Shown here: in pieces, positions 38,597-48,260 of the stretch
How positions within the stretch are numbered: position 1 is the first letter of the stretch
How the letters are laid out: every line of letters begins with the position of its first letter
DNA from: Saccharina japonica
Lineage: Eukaryota > Sar > Phaeophyceae > Laminariales > Laminariaceae
Direction of reading: 5' to 3'
NCBI GenBank assembly: GCA_008828725.1
Contig: MEHQ01002986.1
Location: 618,477 to 682,476 of the forward strand
Length of the DNA: 64,000 bases
Made by a program: the position numbers and the translations under genes
The notes under the pieces: generated by a model
The model's input: only the letters and a program-made list of their open reading frames with translations
Database searches by the model: none
What the model was told of the DNA's origin: nothing

Positions 38597-39480
38597 TTCT
38601 GTCCCGCCCGCCACGGAACACGACCACAGTGGATCCAGCATCCTCACCCCTGTCGATGACGATGATATCTTCCTCATCCTAGCCAGCGGACTCGCCACCC
38701 GTTCTTCACCAACCCCTGGCGTCGGATTGGGTGGGCTGGTGCCCGGGATCGATAGTGCGATTCTCGGTGGGCCACCTTTCACCTCTTCGGATTTTCGCGA
38801 TTTTCGCGCACACGGGTCATGTATGGGGATTGACGACCTCTCTGCTCCTTTGGGGAGATTCGTAGCTCGTGTCTCTGCTTCAGTCGCTACCATCGATCGC
38901 TGTCCTGGCCGTGGGGAATTTTCACCTGCCGCCGACACCGCTTTCGCTTCGGTTTTAGCCGTACCCTCGGAGGGCGGCACGGGCTCTACAGAATCCCCCG
39001 CTGCTGCGACAACTATCGCCCAGCATGCTCCTCTCCAGACGAACACTTCACAGGGAGCAGATTCCGCTGCGATCACGGATCCGGCCGAGTCCACCCCTCT
39101 CCCGTCCGACAAACCGGCGCCTATGACGGGTTTGCCGCCCTCGGGCTGCATCTCCACCCGGACGCGTCGAAGAACAGCCGCTGCCACTGGCACTGCACCA
39201 CCTGCTGTTGATTATGGTTTCGGACCCGGCGGGCCCCTCGACCATCTGCTCGGCGAGCAATCATCCCGCCCCGAGCCCCTCGGCCGCGATCACCTTCGGC
39301 CGTCGTTTTGGCCCCCGCTCCTGCCACCTCGCCTGTCCCGACGGTACCCATTCCGTCCGACCGCGATCACGCCGAGGCTGCGGGGACTTCTCTTTTAAGA
39401 CTTCCGACGCCGGCTGGCATACCGTCTGTCACCGAGACGGACTTGGATGCCCTCGGCGCAGCTACCGAACTCTAGTTCAG
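38597..39480 (+). pseudogene. Gypsy polyprotein linker, Ser/Thr/Pro-rich
   Basis: An open frame (38529-39398 overall) reads low-complexity Ala/Pro/Ser/Thr sequence: PPATEHDHSGSSILTPVDDD, LGGLVPGIDSAILGGPPFTS, ISTRTRRRTAAATGTAPPAV. It sits between RNase H and integrase and I recognise no enzyme domain. It probably joined RNase H and integrase in the intact polyprotein. The overlapping minus-strand frame (38276-39193) is a shadow. Confidence 0.55.
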
Positions 39481-40156
39481 TGATTCCGCAGCGCGCTACT
39501 CGCACGCCGACTGGGCGCGGGAGAAGCAGGCCGAGCCCGCGTGCAAAGCCGCCATACGCAACATAATTCTCGGGCCGGCCAGAGGCCTTGCCAGCCGACA
39601 TTTTGTCGTGTTTTTCCTCACACCTTCCGTTTCGGAGGTTCAGGAGCTGGCTGGCAAAGAACAACTCCACACAACCGCAGACAGCCTCGTCCTACTCGTT
39701 CGAAGGCCACCCCCACCTTTAGCGCCTGGTTCAACACGCTCGGTGGGCCGAACGACCTGTTTATTGAATGACGAACCCCTTCGCGTTTACGTGCCACTGC
39801 TTATGCGCCCCTGGGTCATGCAGGCTTGCCATTCCAGAGCTTCCTGCCACCTGGGGACCGCGCGAATCCTGCGCATGCTCGGACGTTTCTACCGGTGGAT
39901 CCGTATGATAATCTGCACCGGGTGGTGGCTACGCCACTGCTTGAAGTGCCAAGCGCCAAAAACCTCGCGCCTGACGGTCCGGTGGCCAGTCATATCGATG
40001 CCCCTGTCGGAAGGGCTCCGCATTGCTGTCAGCGTCGATTACTTTGGCCTTCTCCCGGCCACGCCCCGAGGCAACACCTACATATTGCGCTTCACTGACC
40101 GTATCAGCCGCTGCGCCGACGTGTTCACAGTCACCGCAGCCAACAATCACCGCTGA
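39481..40156 (+). pseudogene. Gypsy integrase, zinc finger and start of core
   Basis: From about 39760 the frame reads LLNDEPLRVYVPLLMRPWVM, QACHSRASCHLG, then a helix and LRHCLKCQAPKTS: two His and a CxxC, the HHCC zinc-binding region. It continues into the catalytic core with VSVDYFGLL, whose Asp (codon 40037-40039) is the first acidic residue of the DDE triad. The frame stops at TGA 40154-40156; the core goes on in another frame from about 40130. The part before 39760 is degraded and hard to align. Confidence 0.7.
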
Positions 40157-40805
40157 GGGCACAGCTAACATCCTCATCGACAACTATATTCCCCTCTGGG
40201 GATACCCCCGCAGCGTACGCTCGGGCATCGGCCTCCAGTTTTGCTCAACGCTTTCGCAAGTCGTCTATCAGCTTCTCGGGGTTCGGAAAAACGCCACAAG
40301 CTCCCACCACCCTAACGGCAACGGTGGGGTGGAACGTGTCAACCACACGATGGCCCAGATGCTGGCGATGGTCGTCAACGAGCTCCACAACAATAGGCAT
40401 GAACAGCTCCCCCACGTTGAATTTACCTACAACAATTCGATCAGCGCCGCCACGGGTTTGGCTCCCAACGTGGTCCACATGGGTCGGCTTCCTCGCCTTC
40501 CTATCACGAGTTTCGAGAGCGCTGGAGTCGTCGGCCACCAGAGTTTAGCCCGCGACCACCTCGCCTACTGCGACCTGGCGGCAGACCACCAGCAGCGTGC
40601 GTATGATACCGTTCGCGAACACCACGCCCTCACAGTTGCTCGCGTGAACCGGCGCCACTTCGCTCTCTCCGACGCCCTGCCTCCGGCCCCCAAACTCGTC
40701 GTTGGCGGCTGGGTATGGGTGTACAATACGGCAGCCACCATTCGTCAAGCGGCAAAGACTGACACGGACGCCAAGGTCCTCAAGGCCACACTGTCGCTAA
40801 GCTGA
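40130..40805 (+). pseudogene. Gypsy integrase core, second half, triad broken
   Basis: Reads GTANILIDNYIPLWGYPRSV, LQFCSTLSQVVYQLLGVRK, HHPNGNGGVERVNHTMAQML, HVEFTYNNSISAATGLAPNV. The Glu of the triad is present (GAA 40332-40334). Exactly 36 codons upstream, where the second Asp of the D,D-35-E signature should stand in SDNG, the sequence reads SGIG (40221-40232), so the active-site Asp is lost. The frame ends with TGA at 40803-40805 and coding sense shifts again. Confidence 0.75.
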
Positions 40806-41590
40806 AGGGGCCTCGTACGAAGCCCTTGGAGCTGGCCCCTGCTCCTCCTCGGACACCCCGTACAGATCCCCTCTCGGTGCGTATCTCCTGTATTTCTGTG
40901 CCTTCCGGCATGCCCGGTGCTGATGCTCGCCGGCGCGTGTCGGTACAACGCTGCAAGCCTTGCGCCGACCCCCACGACCACGGCGATATGCCGAGGTATT
41001 GTCCAGAGGGGCTGACGCAATACGTGCTCAACAATTGCTCCAAAAACTCCCCCCCGTACCACGTCACCCAGGACGACGTTTCCAATCCTCTCCAACGACT
41101 CGAAGTGTAGAAAATTTCTGGACACCGGTCGGTTCGGGGCCGAAATGGTGTCAGCGCCGTGATGTACGAGACACACTGGATGGGACTCTCTCGTCCGTCC
41201 TGGGAACGGGAAATGGATGTTCAGCTCTCCCGCCTTGAACGTTTGCGCTACTGGGCCGGCATCCTGCACCAGTGCCGCGAAACCAACCGCCTGTACCGTC
41301 GGATGCGAATTGGTGCTGCGCAACGGGAGCTTTTTCGGAGTAACGGTGAACGTTTCCTGGCCCCGGGCTATGGCTGTGCACCGCACGTCGAATGGTTTCA
41401 TCGATACAGCAACACCGTGCTTGCCACCAACAGCTCCCACTTCTGGCACAAAGGCGACGACGGTCTGTGTTGGCTAGGGGAAACCAGCGCGACTACAACG
41501 ACGGACGGAGTATATTTCGTTCGATTTTTGGATGACCTGGCACCGATCAAGCTCCCTTTTTCTCCGGCACCTACAAGCACACTTAGCTAG
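40806..41590 (+). pseudogene. Gypsy integrase C-terminus, chromodomain-like
   Basis: One frame from about 40826 reads DARRRVSVQRCKPCADPHD, GLTQYVLNNCSKNSPPYHV, DVSNPLQRLEV, then TAG at 41108-41110. It resumes in the same frame with YETHWMGLSRPSWEREMDV, which fits the YxVxWxGxxxxTWEP pattern of a chromodomain as in chromoviruses. A further Trp/Tyr-rich region ends at TAG 41588-41590. The chromodomain call rests on the pattern only. The Glu/Val just before the nonsense codon suggests that the stop is a single-site mutation. Confidence 0.65.
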
Positions 41591-42247
41591 GGCGTTTACA
41601 CGGGGGGTCCAGCGTCCAGCGTAATATAGTTGAATCACGAGGCGCAGCCGGGGATCGCTGAATTTTCGCATCGCCGCTGGGTCCGATTATGTTCCCGTTT
41701 TGTTTTCGGGGACTGGGACGGTGAGCTTTGTTTGTATTTTTTTCTCGTGATGTTTTGCGAGTTTTGGGTAGGGCTGCTTTTCTTCTCGGTATTCCCTCAG
41801 CGCTTTCTGTTTTTCTTATGCGGCGGGTTTGGGGGTTGTTCTTGCGTATTTCGTCCTGTCGACCCCCCCAGCTCAGTGCCGGGGCTGGTCTATGGGTAAG
41901 CTGGCCATTTACTTGTGGCACAGGACACGCTTTCTGAATATATTCGGCCAAGTCGCAGGGAGTTTGGAGTACTTAGTTTTCTGGCCTTATTAGTCCTACC
42001 GACCCCCCCCGCTCTCGAGCCGGGGGGCTCTCGAGCCGGGGGGCAGTTTATGTACGATGTACAAGGACCGCATGTCATCCGGTTACTTAATTTTGACTTT
42101 CTTTGGTCGGGTTTGTAGCCTTGCCGTTCAGAGGTGTGGGAGTGGGTTTTGAGGAGCCGTATCTTCGACTCATATTTTAGTTCGTGGAATCTGGGTTTCC
42201 ACGGGTTTATCATATTTATGCATATACGGCTCACCAGGGTGGGCTAG

Positions 42248-42549
42248 TGTTATGATATTGCTGTATTGATGTGGAAACCCCGGTAAATGTCTGGTAGCAG
42301 GTATAATAATCGTATCGGTAGTACATGGAAGGCGTATCTTGATGGAAACCACCAGGGAGTTTCCAGGGCGAGGCATACCGAGCTCCCTGTCTTTCAGTCT
42401 TTCATCGTGGGAAAAGGAATATAGCTGCTCTTCTTCTATCTCTAAGTAAAAAGCCCACGTGAGTACACTTACAGTAGTACCAACGAGTACCTGTTCAATA
42501 GGCTGAACCGACAAGGGATACTCTGTGTCCTTACCCTTATCTTATCACA
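42248..42549 (+). repeat. Right LTR
   Basis: TGTTATGA at 42248 to CTTATCACA at 42549, 302 bp, without the insertion present in the left LTR. Contains the single TATAATAAT at 42301-42309 and a TATA-like GGAATATAGCTGC. 41591-42247 before it is non-coding, with short CTCGAGCCGGGGGG repeats near 42013-42045. Confidence 0.8.
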
Positions 42550-42770
42550 AACACCATTTCCGCCGAAAAGTGCTACATAGTACAGGACACCTATTAAGAA
42601 ACAGGCTATTAAGAAAGCCAGGCTGATATTTGGAGGAAAATAGGAATTGGGGAGTCGTTATCTTGAAATTATTAGTGTAGAAAGCACCCTCTCTCAAATA
42701 AGAAATCCAGCCTGGACCATATTTCCTGTTTCTTATTAGGTGTCCTGTAATTTACCTCTATCGAAGCACG
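42550..42770 (+). mobile_element. Right part of the split GACGC-family element
   Basis: CCGCCGAAAAGTGCTACATA at 42559-42580 and TTTACCTCTATCGAAGCACGCC near 42751-42772 continue the copy begun at 37370-37549. They are separated by the TA-flanked element at 42583-42747. Confidence 0.55.
42583..42747. mobile_element. 165-bp TIR element with TA duplication
   Basis: CAGGACACCTATTAAGAAAC on the left and TTTCTTATTAGGTGTCCTG on the right, TIRs of about 24 bp, flanked by TA on both sides, which fits a Tc1/mariner-like MITE. A second TATTAAGAAA motif lies inside the left end. Degenerate relatives are near 12010-12066 and 17110-17265. Confidence 0.7.
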
Positions 42771-42774
42771 CCAC

Positions 42775-43015
42775 ATAAATAAATGCCTTGTTGAAGACCT
42801 CAAGGTATTTCGAGTCAACGAGGGGTCCACGGCACAGTCCCCGTTGTTGGTGTTTGGATAGAGACCGCAGTGTGGACCTTTGCAACAAACATGGCGGGCA
42901 TGTGGTAGAGGGGGGTCCTCGAAGTAGATGAACGGTTCATGGTCAGGTGGCATACGGATGAGGCGTACACAAGTAGGCACCGCCTCGCATCCGTTGCGGG
43001 TGGTGCACAAGTGAA
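42775..43015 (-). CDS. Cysteine-rich ORF fragment, unrecognised
   Basis: On the minus strand a coding-like block reads CTTRNGCEAVPTCVRLIRMP, PDHEPFIYFEDPPLP, then HARHVCCKGPHCGLYPNTNN and GDCAVDPSL. Seven Cys and several His in about 60 residues suggest a metal-binding or disulfide-rich module. After DPSL a better continuation (DSKYLEVFNKAFIYV) lies in another frame, so there may be a frameshift. There is no in-frame ATG nearby; upstream is a poly-C tract (complement of the G run at 43015-43032) that could sit before a splice site. It abuts the split GACGC-family element. I do not recognise the family. Confidence 0.35.
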
Positions 43016-43549
43016 TGGGGGGGGGGGGGGGGCAACAGTCGCAAGGAAACCGCGGTTGATGTGATTAGGAAGGGGACAGCCGACAGGTTAGCAAGGTACC
43101 AGGTCGACTAATAATAGTAGGTAGAACTCGTCTAGGCTACCCGTACCGCGCACCTCTGTGACTTCTTCGAACGCGGCGCTGTTGTGTTTTGGTTTCCTTT
43201 TCCTTTTTATTTTTGCCTCTCGTTCTTACCCCTGGGATATGGAAGAAGTACTCTATATCTGGCTTGGTGGATGTCGAGCCCGGTATTTCTCCTTGGTGGT
43301 TCTTTCTGGTTTTCTTTCGTGTGTATTGCCTGTCCTAGTCGCGACCCCTTCACAGGGGGACACGACGGCGAGATGCTACAACCCCCAACATTATTGTATT
43401 TTATTTTGTCGTGTTCGCTTTTTGTCTTTCTTTCGTTTTCTGTCCTTCCGCATTTCTTAGGTTGGTCTTCATTTGTTTAGCTACGTATACATTCATTTTT
43501 ATTTTACTACTGTAGTTATACGAGTGTCTTCCTCCCATTTCTTGTCTTT

Positions 43550-43930
43550 TTCCGTGTTCGGCACGAAGATGAAGCGGAATCGAGCAGCAAGCGCCGAGCA
43601 TCCGTCGTTGTGTCGTTGTATGCGTGGCGCCCAAGGGCATGGAGACGGGGGGGGGAACCCAGTTCGTAGGGAAACCGGGGGTAACGAAAGCACGGCCGGG
43701 GACGGCACATATAGGGTACCACGGTGCCAGACCGACTATATAGTTCGTAACCTGTCTGTACTACTACCGGTACAAAACCTGCGTCGGCTACTTGGAGGGT
43801 GCTTTGGTTGTGATTCGGTTGCCTATCCTTTCCTTACGTTCTCAGTCTTCAACTGTTTGCGTTGTGCTTATTTTATTTTCTTTTATTTTAAATGTATTGC
43901 AGAAGGTGTGACATGGTCCCCGTATCAGTT
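43550..43930 (+). repeat. AC-tailed repeat family, 5' portion
   Basis: GGCACGAAGATGAAGCGGAA, TGTATGCGTGGCGCCCAAGG, AGACCGACTATATAG-type and CGGCTACTTGGAGGGTGCTT blocks recur at 61500-61790 and, in reverse, at 55240-55370, 62510-62660 and 63890-63995. No protein-coding frame is shared between copies, so I regard the family as non-coding. Confidence 0.5.
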
Positions 43931-44649
43931 TTTATAGCAGAGACGGGAACTTGTTGTTACCATCGCCTTGAGCTGGCCTTGAGAACTATTTTTCTCTTTT
44001 CCTCTCTCGTGTCTTCTTTCTTGCTTTTTTTGCCTTGTTTCTCCCTTTGTTTCCACCCTATGCCGGTGTCTCTCTCTTTTTTCGTGTTGCCTCGCCCGTG
44101 CAGCAGTTATCTGTTCCTCTTGGGCACGTGTGCTTTTCGTCTAGGGGCGCTTCTGTCTCCCTGCGTCATTTGTATTATTTTTCATTTCAGAACTTGTTTT
44201 TTATTTGTCTTTTTTTGGTCTTATTTTTTGGTTTGGCTCGTGTCGCTGTGTTCTCGTACCCGGTACGTTACGCATCTCACTTGCTTTACCCATTAATTTG
44301 CGTTTATTTTGTTTTGGTTTTTCTCTGTTTCACAGTCTGTGACCACATAATTTGTATCTCTCTAGGATTGGGAATCAGGACAGGCACTGGGTGTACGGAT
44401 TGATGTGGTTGAGTAGAAAGAACGGGTTTAATGTGAAGACAACAACAACAACAATTGCCTATTGCCTGTCACATCTCCGCGGGGGACGCACGACACGTTT
44501 TGTTTTTGTTTGTTTGTTCGTTTGTTTGTTCGTTTGTTCGTACGATACGTATGACTACATATATATTATACAAACGATATATCTGTTTTTTTTTCTTGAT
44601 TATTTTTATCGCTTTGTCTTATCTTGTCTTATCTTATCTTTTCTTTTCC

Positions 44650-44900
44650 ACGCATATGCATCTGGATTACTAGCAGGGTAGGTCGTGCCTGTCGTATGTC
44701 GAATATTGCATTGCATCATTGTCTGCTCTGCTCATTCCTGCATTGCAATACTGAATGTCGTTGTATTTCTATCAATAGTAGTGTATCTGTTTCGTGGTTT
44801 TGTGGCCACAGAAGTATTGCTATCTCTATATCCATTTCATTTCGTTTCATTTCATTTCATTTTATTGTCTGTTGCATCTCCTCTGGGAGAAGCACGACAC
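44650..44900 (+). repeat. AC-tailed repeat family, internal segment
   Basis: GCATCTGGATTACTAGCAGG, GTAGGTCGTGCCTGTCGTATG, then ATTGTCTGCTCTGCT and GTTTTGTGGCCACAGAA, as in the fuller copies. 43930-44650 and 44900-45030 are T-rich, with (TTTG)n near 44500 and (TTTCA)n near 44845; the long hydrophobic open frames there are composition artefacts. Confidence 0.5.
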
Positions 44901-45029
44901 TTTCTTTCTTTTTTTTGTCATGTTTTTGTGTGGTTGTTTGGTTGTTTGTTAATTTGCTTTTTTATGTTTATTTCTTATTATTTTTTTCCTTTTCGCTCTT
45001 TCTCTTTTTTATTCTTTTTTTTTTCTCTT

Positions 45030-46370
45030 TCATGCACCTGGATTGCCAGCAGGGTAGGTCTTGCCTGTCGTATATGTCATTGCCAGCGTTGTGAACCGAT
45101 AACCGAAAGTCGGTTTTTTCGGTCGTTTTTTTTCGGTTTTTCCCGACCGAAAACCGACTTTTTTTTTCGGTTTTTCGGTTTGTAAAAAAAACCGAAACCG
45201 AAAAACCGACTCGGTTTTTTTCGGTCGGTTTTTTTTTTCCCCGTCCCCTAAGTCAATAACGCCTACATATCTACATGGAAACCCCGTTATGTATGGACAT
45301 CTGATACGCACACAACACCCAGCACAGAGCACACAGCCCGTAGCAGCAGCAACAGCAATCGCACAGGGCACGGGGTACAGCGTTACAGGGTACAGCAGTG
45401 CGTCGCGAGATTGCGAAGGATAGCCATGTCCGGTTCAGGCGGCAGTGCTGACTCTGACCTTGTGCCGGAGGCAGAGGCGGGTGCAGGCAAAGGGGAGGTG
45501 GAAGTGGAGAGCTCGGACGATGATACCGTGAAGGTTGTGAGCAAGCCTCTCGGTGGTCGAGTTGCAGCGTCAAAGGCGGCGGCAGGCTTCGTGACCTGCA
45601 GACAGTCGAACTGTGTTCTTTACAAGAAACACGGCTCGGCTGGCTCCGCCAGCCCCCCCTTCAGCAACCTAAAGTTCTTGACGGTGTTAGCTGTACGCTG
45701 CAAGTTGTATCTATAATTTTTCATTACATCATACATGGTATCTAGACTCCTACTAATTTTTTTTATTGTAGCAACTGCTGTTGTACCTGTAGCTATTGTC
45801 GGCTGCAGATTATAAATATGCATGTCGTCCTGTACCGTGTGTGTGGCGCAGCAGACGCAGGTACTGCAGGAGGGCCACTTGACACCATACCGTCACATTG
45901 TGCCAACACATGCGCACCGAACCCTTCGAAATGTAGACCAATTGGCTAGTTTAGTCGGGAAACCGACCGAAAAACCGACCGAAAATTTTCGGTTTCGGTT
46001 TCGGTTTTTTTCGGTTTAAAAAAAAAACCGACCGAAACCGACCGACTTTTCGGCGAGAAACCGAAAAACCGACCGAGTCCATTTTCATTTTCGGTTCACA
46101 ACACTGGTCATTGCATTGTTTGCTCTGTTTACTGCACTGCTGCTGTGCGTAGCATCTCTGTGTCGTAGTTTTGTGACCACATAATAACTGGTTCCTTTTT
46201 AGGATGAATAATCGGCACGGACACTGGGTGTGCTGGATGTTGACGGGTAGAAAGGAAGGCTTAAAGCGAAGAACACACGCACAAAGGATGAAGAATCGGC
46301 ACGGACACTGGGTATGCTGGATGTTGACGGGTAGAAAGGAAGGTTTAATGTGAAGAACACACACACAAAT
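45030..46370 (+). repeat. AC-tailed repeat copy split by the hAT element
   Basis: The 5' part (CATGCACCTGGATTGCCAGC, AGGTCTTGCCTGTCG) ends at 45083 and the 3' part resumes at 46107 with GTCATTGCATTGTTTGCTC. The tail segment (AATCGGCACGGACACTGGGT, GCTGGATGT-GACGGGTAG, AAGAACACACACAC) is then present three times in tandem between 46203 and 46395. Confidence 0.65.
45084..46106. mobile_element. 1,023-bp hAT-type element, 8-bp duplication
   Basis: TIRs CAGCGTTGTGAACCG and (complement) CGGTTCACAACACTG, with CAGNGTTG ends typical of hAT elements. GTCATTGC lies at 45076-45083 and 46107-46114, a perfect 8-bp target duplication inside a copy of the AC-tailed repeat. About 150 bp at each end is filled with many short ACCGAAAACCGACC-like subterminal repeats that can form long hairpins. 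The interior holds only a short open frame (ATG 45426: MSGSGGSADSDLVPEAEAG onward, acidic/Ser-rich), possibly the start of a deleted transposase. It would need enzyme from elsewhere to move. Confidence 0.8.
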
Positions 46371-46375
46371 GATGA

Positions 46376-46500
46376 ATACTCGGCACGGACACTGGGTGTG
46401 TGTGTTCTTCACATTAAACCTTCCTTTCTACCGGTCGACATCCGGTGTGCTGGATGTCGACGGGTAGAAAGAACGTGAGGAACACAACACACACCACACA
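46376..46500. repeat. Palindromic junction of two repeat tails
   Basis: A copy of the AC-tailed repeat end in reverse (GTGTGTTCTTCACATTAAAC, CTTCCTTTCTACCGGTCGAC) is fused to a forward one (GTGCTGGATGTCGACGGGTA), meeting at CATCCGGTGTGCTGGATG near 46439-46457. Confidence 0.55.
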
Positions 46501-46784
46501 CACAACAGTACGTAGTCCGAAGTTCTTATCAAAATCTCTGGGGAGACCCAAGGAAGAAGAGTGTTTTTATCAGGTTCTGAAACGAGTAAAATTTCGATTT
46601 TCTGCCAAAAGCGTTTTCATCGAACTCACGACCACTACTATGTACGACCTATATATAAAAAAACAGCTACGGCGTAGTATATGTCCTGCCGTCGATGCCG
46701 TTGGGCTATTAATGATACTACTGGTAAAAGCTTGCCCTCTAGCTACTACAACAACTAACTCTACCCGATCTATCTAGTGTAAAG

Positions 46785-46905
46785 CCTTACGACGGTACAC
46801 ACGCTTTGTGACCCCGGATCTGAGTTCCGACTATTACTGATTAATAGGGAGGAGGGAGAGAGAGAGAGAAGTGCGAAGATATTAGGTAACAGGGATGGGA
46901 AACAC
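46785..46905 (+). repeat. SINE tail fragment
   Basis: GCTTTGTGACCCCGGATCTG, AGTTCCGACTATTAC, GGGAGGAGGGAGAGAG and GCGAAGATATTAGG match the 3' half of the SINE at 54346-54702. A short AG run replaces part of the body. Confidence 0.55.
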
Positions 46906-47366
46906 ACAAACACACAGCACCGATTTGATGGATCTTGGATATATACATCTCGAGAACTCTATTCTAACAAGTGACGATTTTGATTTTTGTTGTTGTGTTG
47001 ATTGACAGCTCTGTCACAAAGTTAAAAATAACTGTGAATAAAATGCTGAAATATGACATATACGTCCCAGTTTCCCTATAATGGAAGATACAAATCCGTT
47101 TTGTTTATATCGTCGCCATCAGAAATAAATGTAATTTTTCTCATCAACCATGAGGAAAAGCTGCTCCGATTTCGTACCAAGAGTTTTGCAGAGAGGGGTG
47201 ATTGTTTTGGTGTTGGTATGGGGTATGGATGTCTTTGGTTTTTTTTTTTTTTTTTTTTTTTTTGTTATCTTGGCGTTGGTTTGGAACCACTCTCGCGACC
47301 TCTGACCAATGTATGGTACCTGGTATGGTATAGGTCAGGCAGGTGGTGGTGTGGTCCAGTAAAAAA

Positions 47367-47369
<3 letters not shown>

Positions 47370-47429
<60 letters not shown>
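47370..47429. repeat. (CAG)20 tract upstream of the second gene
   Basis: Twenty uninterrupted CAG triplets, then CATCAGCAT. The frame is open through the tract but meets TAG at 47331-47333 upstream with no ATG between, so on this reading the tract is 5' untranslated. If an upstream exon splices in, it would instead code for poly-Gln. Confidence 0.85.
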
Positions 47430-47432
<3 letters not shown>

Positions 47433-47471
47433 CAGCATCGATCTCACCCTCCCTCCAAAAGGCGACCAAGG

Positions 47472-47936
47472 ATGACAACAGCGGTCAACAGCGACAACAA
47501 CAACAAGAAGATGAAGGCCCCGCCGTCGCCGGCTGCTTCTTTTTCTCGGTTCCGGGCTCTCCTTTGCGCCCTCTTGGTAGTAGTAGTGCTCCCCTGTCCC
47601 GCTGTTGGCGATGTCACCCTGTCGGCGACACCCAAGGAAGGTGAACATTCTGCTACCTCTACAATTACTGCTGCTGCTGGTTCTGCCACTAAAGGTGATG
47701 CTACTACTGGCCGAGCGGCGGGTGGGGTTGGAACCAGCAGCGGTGGCAGCTATTATGCGGACGGCAACAGTTATTATGGGGGCGGCAGTGGACGCCCAGG
47801 CGCTGGAGGGAGGAGGAAGAGGTCGGGCGACTACCCGCGCATCCTGACGGTGTTGACGACGTTCAGCAAACGCTCGCAATTCGTGAAGGCCTACAAGGAG
47901 AGTTCGTGGGATCGAGACGACGGGTATCGGCCACCG
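47472..47936 (+). CDS. First exon of a second secreted-protein gene
   Basis: ATG at 47472 (or 47511). Residues about 14-47 are a classic signal peptide: a basic start, then FRALLCALLVVVVLPCPAVG. A low-complexity Thr/Ala/Gly/Ser/Tyr stalk follows, then a coding-like segment DYPRILTVLTTFSKRSQFVK, AYKESSWDRDDGYRPP. That strand-helix pattern could open a glycosyltransferase-like or other alpha/beta domain; I do not recognise it. The donor GTGAGT begins at 47937 on a codon boundary. No downstream exon is recognisable to the end of the window, so the gene is partial here or has long introns, as in the 16-kb gene. Confidence 0.6.
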
Positions 47937-48059
47937 GTGAGTATATTTATATTTATACATGCATATTTTTTCAGGTATGGGGTCGTACAAAAAGGAGATC
48001 TGAGACAAGTCTGAGATCGTTGTTCTTTGGACATGCATGCCATTCTTTACTGATGATCT

Positions 48060-48260
48060 GGTTGGTACTGCAGTACCAGGTATACTGCTGTTGCTACTGC
48101 TGTTGCTGTTAATACTCATCATACTGCTTTGCTGCTGCTGCTGTGTTGTACGAGTAGGTCTACTACTGCTGTACGTAGTGAGACCCATTCCATATGTGTG
48201 TATACGGTACCACCACATCAATCAGCAGCAGCAGCAGCAGGGCTTGCATCCATCTTCTCT
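48060..48260. repeat. CTG-rich low-complexity tract
   Basis: CTGTTGCTACTGCTGTTGCT and similar runs, ending with (CAG)5 near 48222-48240, within the putative intron of the second gene. The Leu/Cys-rich frames are artefacts. Confidence 0.6.

Larger units (their letters stand above)
37550..42549 (+). mobile_element. Degenerate Ty3/gypsy (chromovirus-like) LTR retrotransposon
   Basis: A 5-kb element bounded by LTRs of about 285 bp (without its insert) and 302 bp that start TGTTATG and end TTATCACA. Inside, in order: the end of RNase H, a Ser/Thr/Pro-rich linker, integrase with HHCC zinc finger and DDE core, and a chromodomain-like tail. Gag, protease, reverse transcriptase and the primer-binding site are missing: RNase H sequence starts directly at the left LTR end (38471), so a large deletion joins them. 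There are several frameshifts and a nonsense codon. The LTRs differ at many positions, so it is old. The target duplication is unclear (AGAAA on the left, AACAC on the right). Confidence 0.8.

Noticed and set aside
38276..39193. 305-codon minus-strand frame
   Set aside because: It is a shadow of the GC-rich gypsy linker; the plus strand fits the polyprotein order.
43930..45190. Several long hydrophobic plus-strand frames resembling membrane proteins
   Set aside because: The DNA is T-rich low complexity, which gives Phe/Leu/Val-rich peptides in any open frame; the frames overlap each other and cross a repeat copy.
45426..45716. Acidic ORF inside the hAT element as an independent gene
   Set aside because: It lies wholly between the element termini and ends in AT-rich non-coding DNA; at best a transposase remnant.
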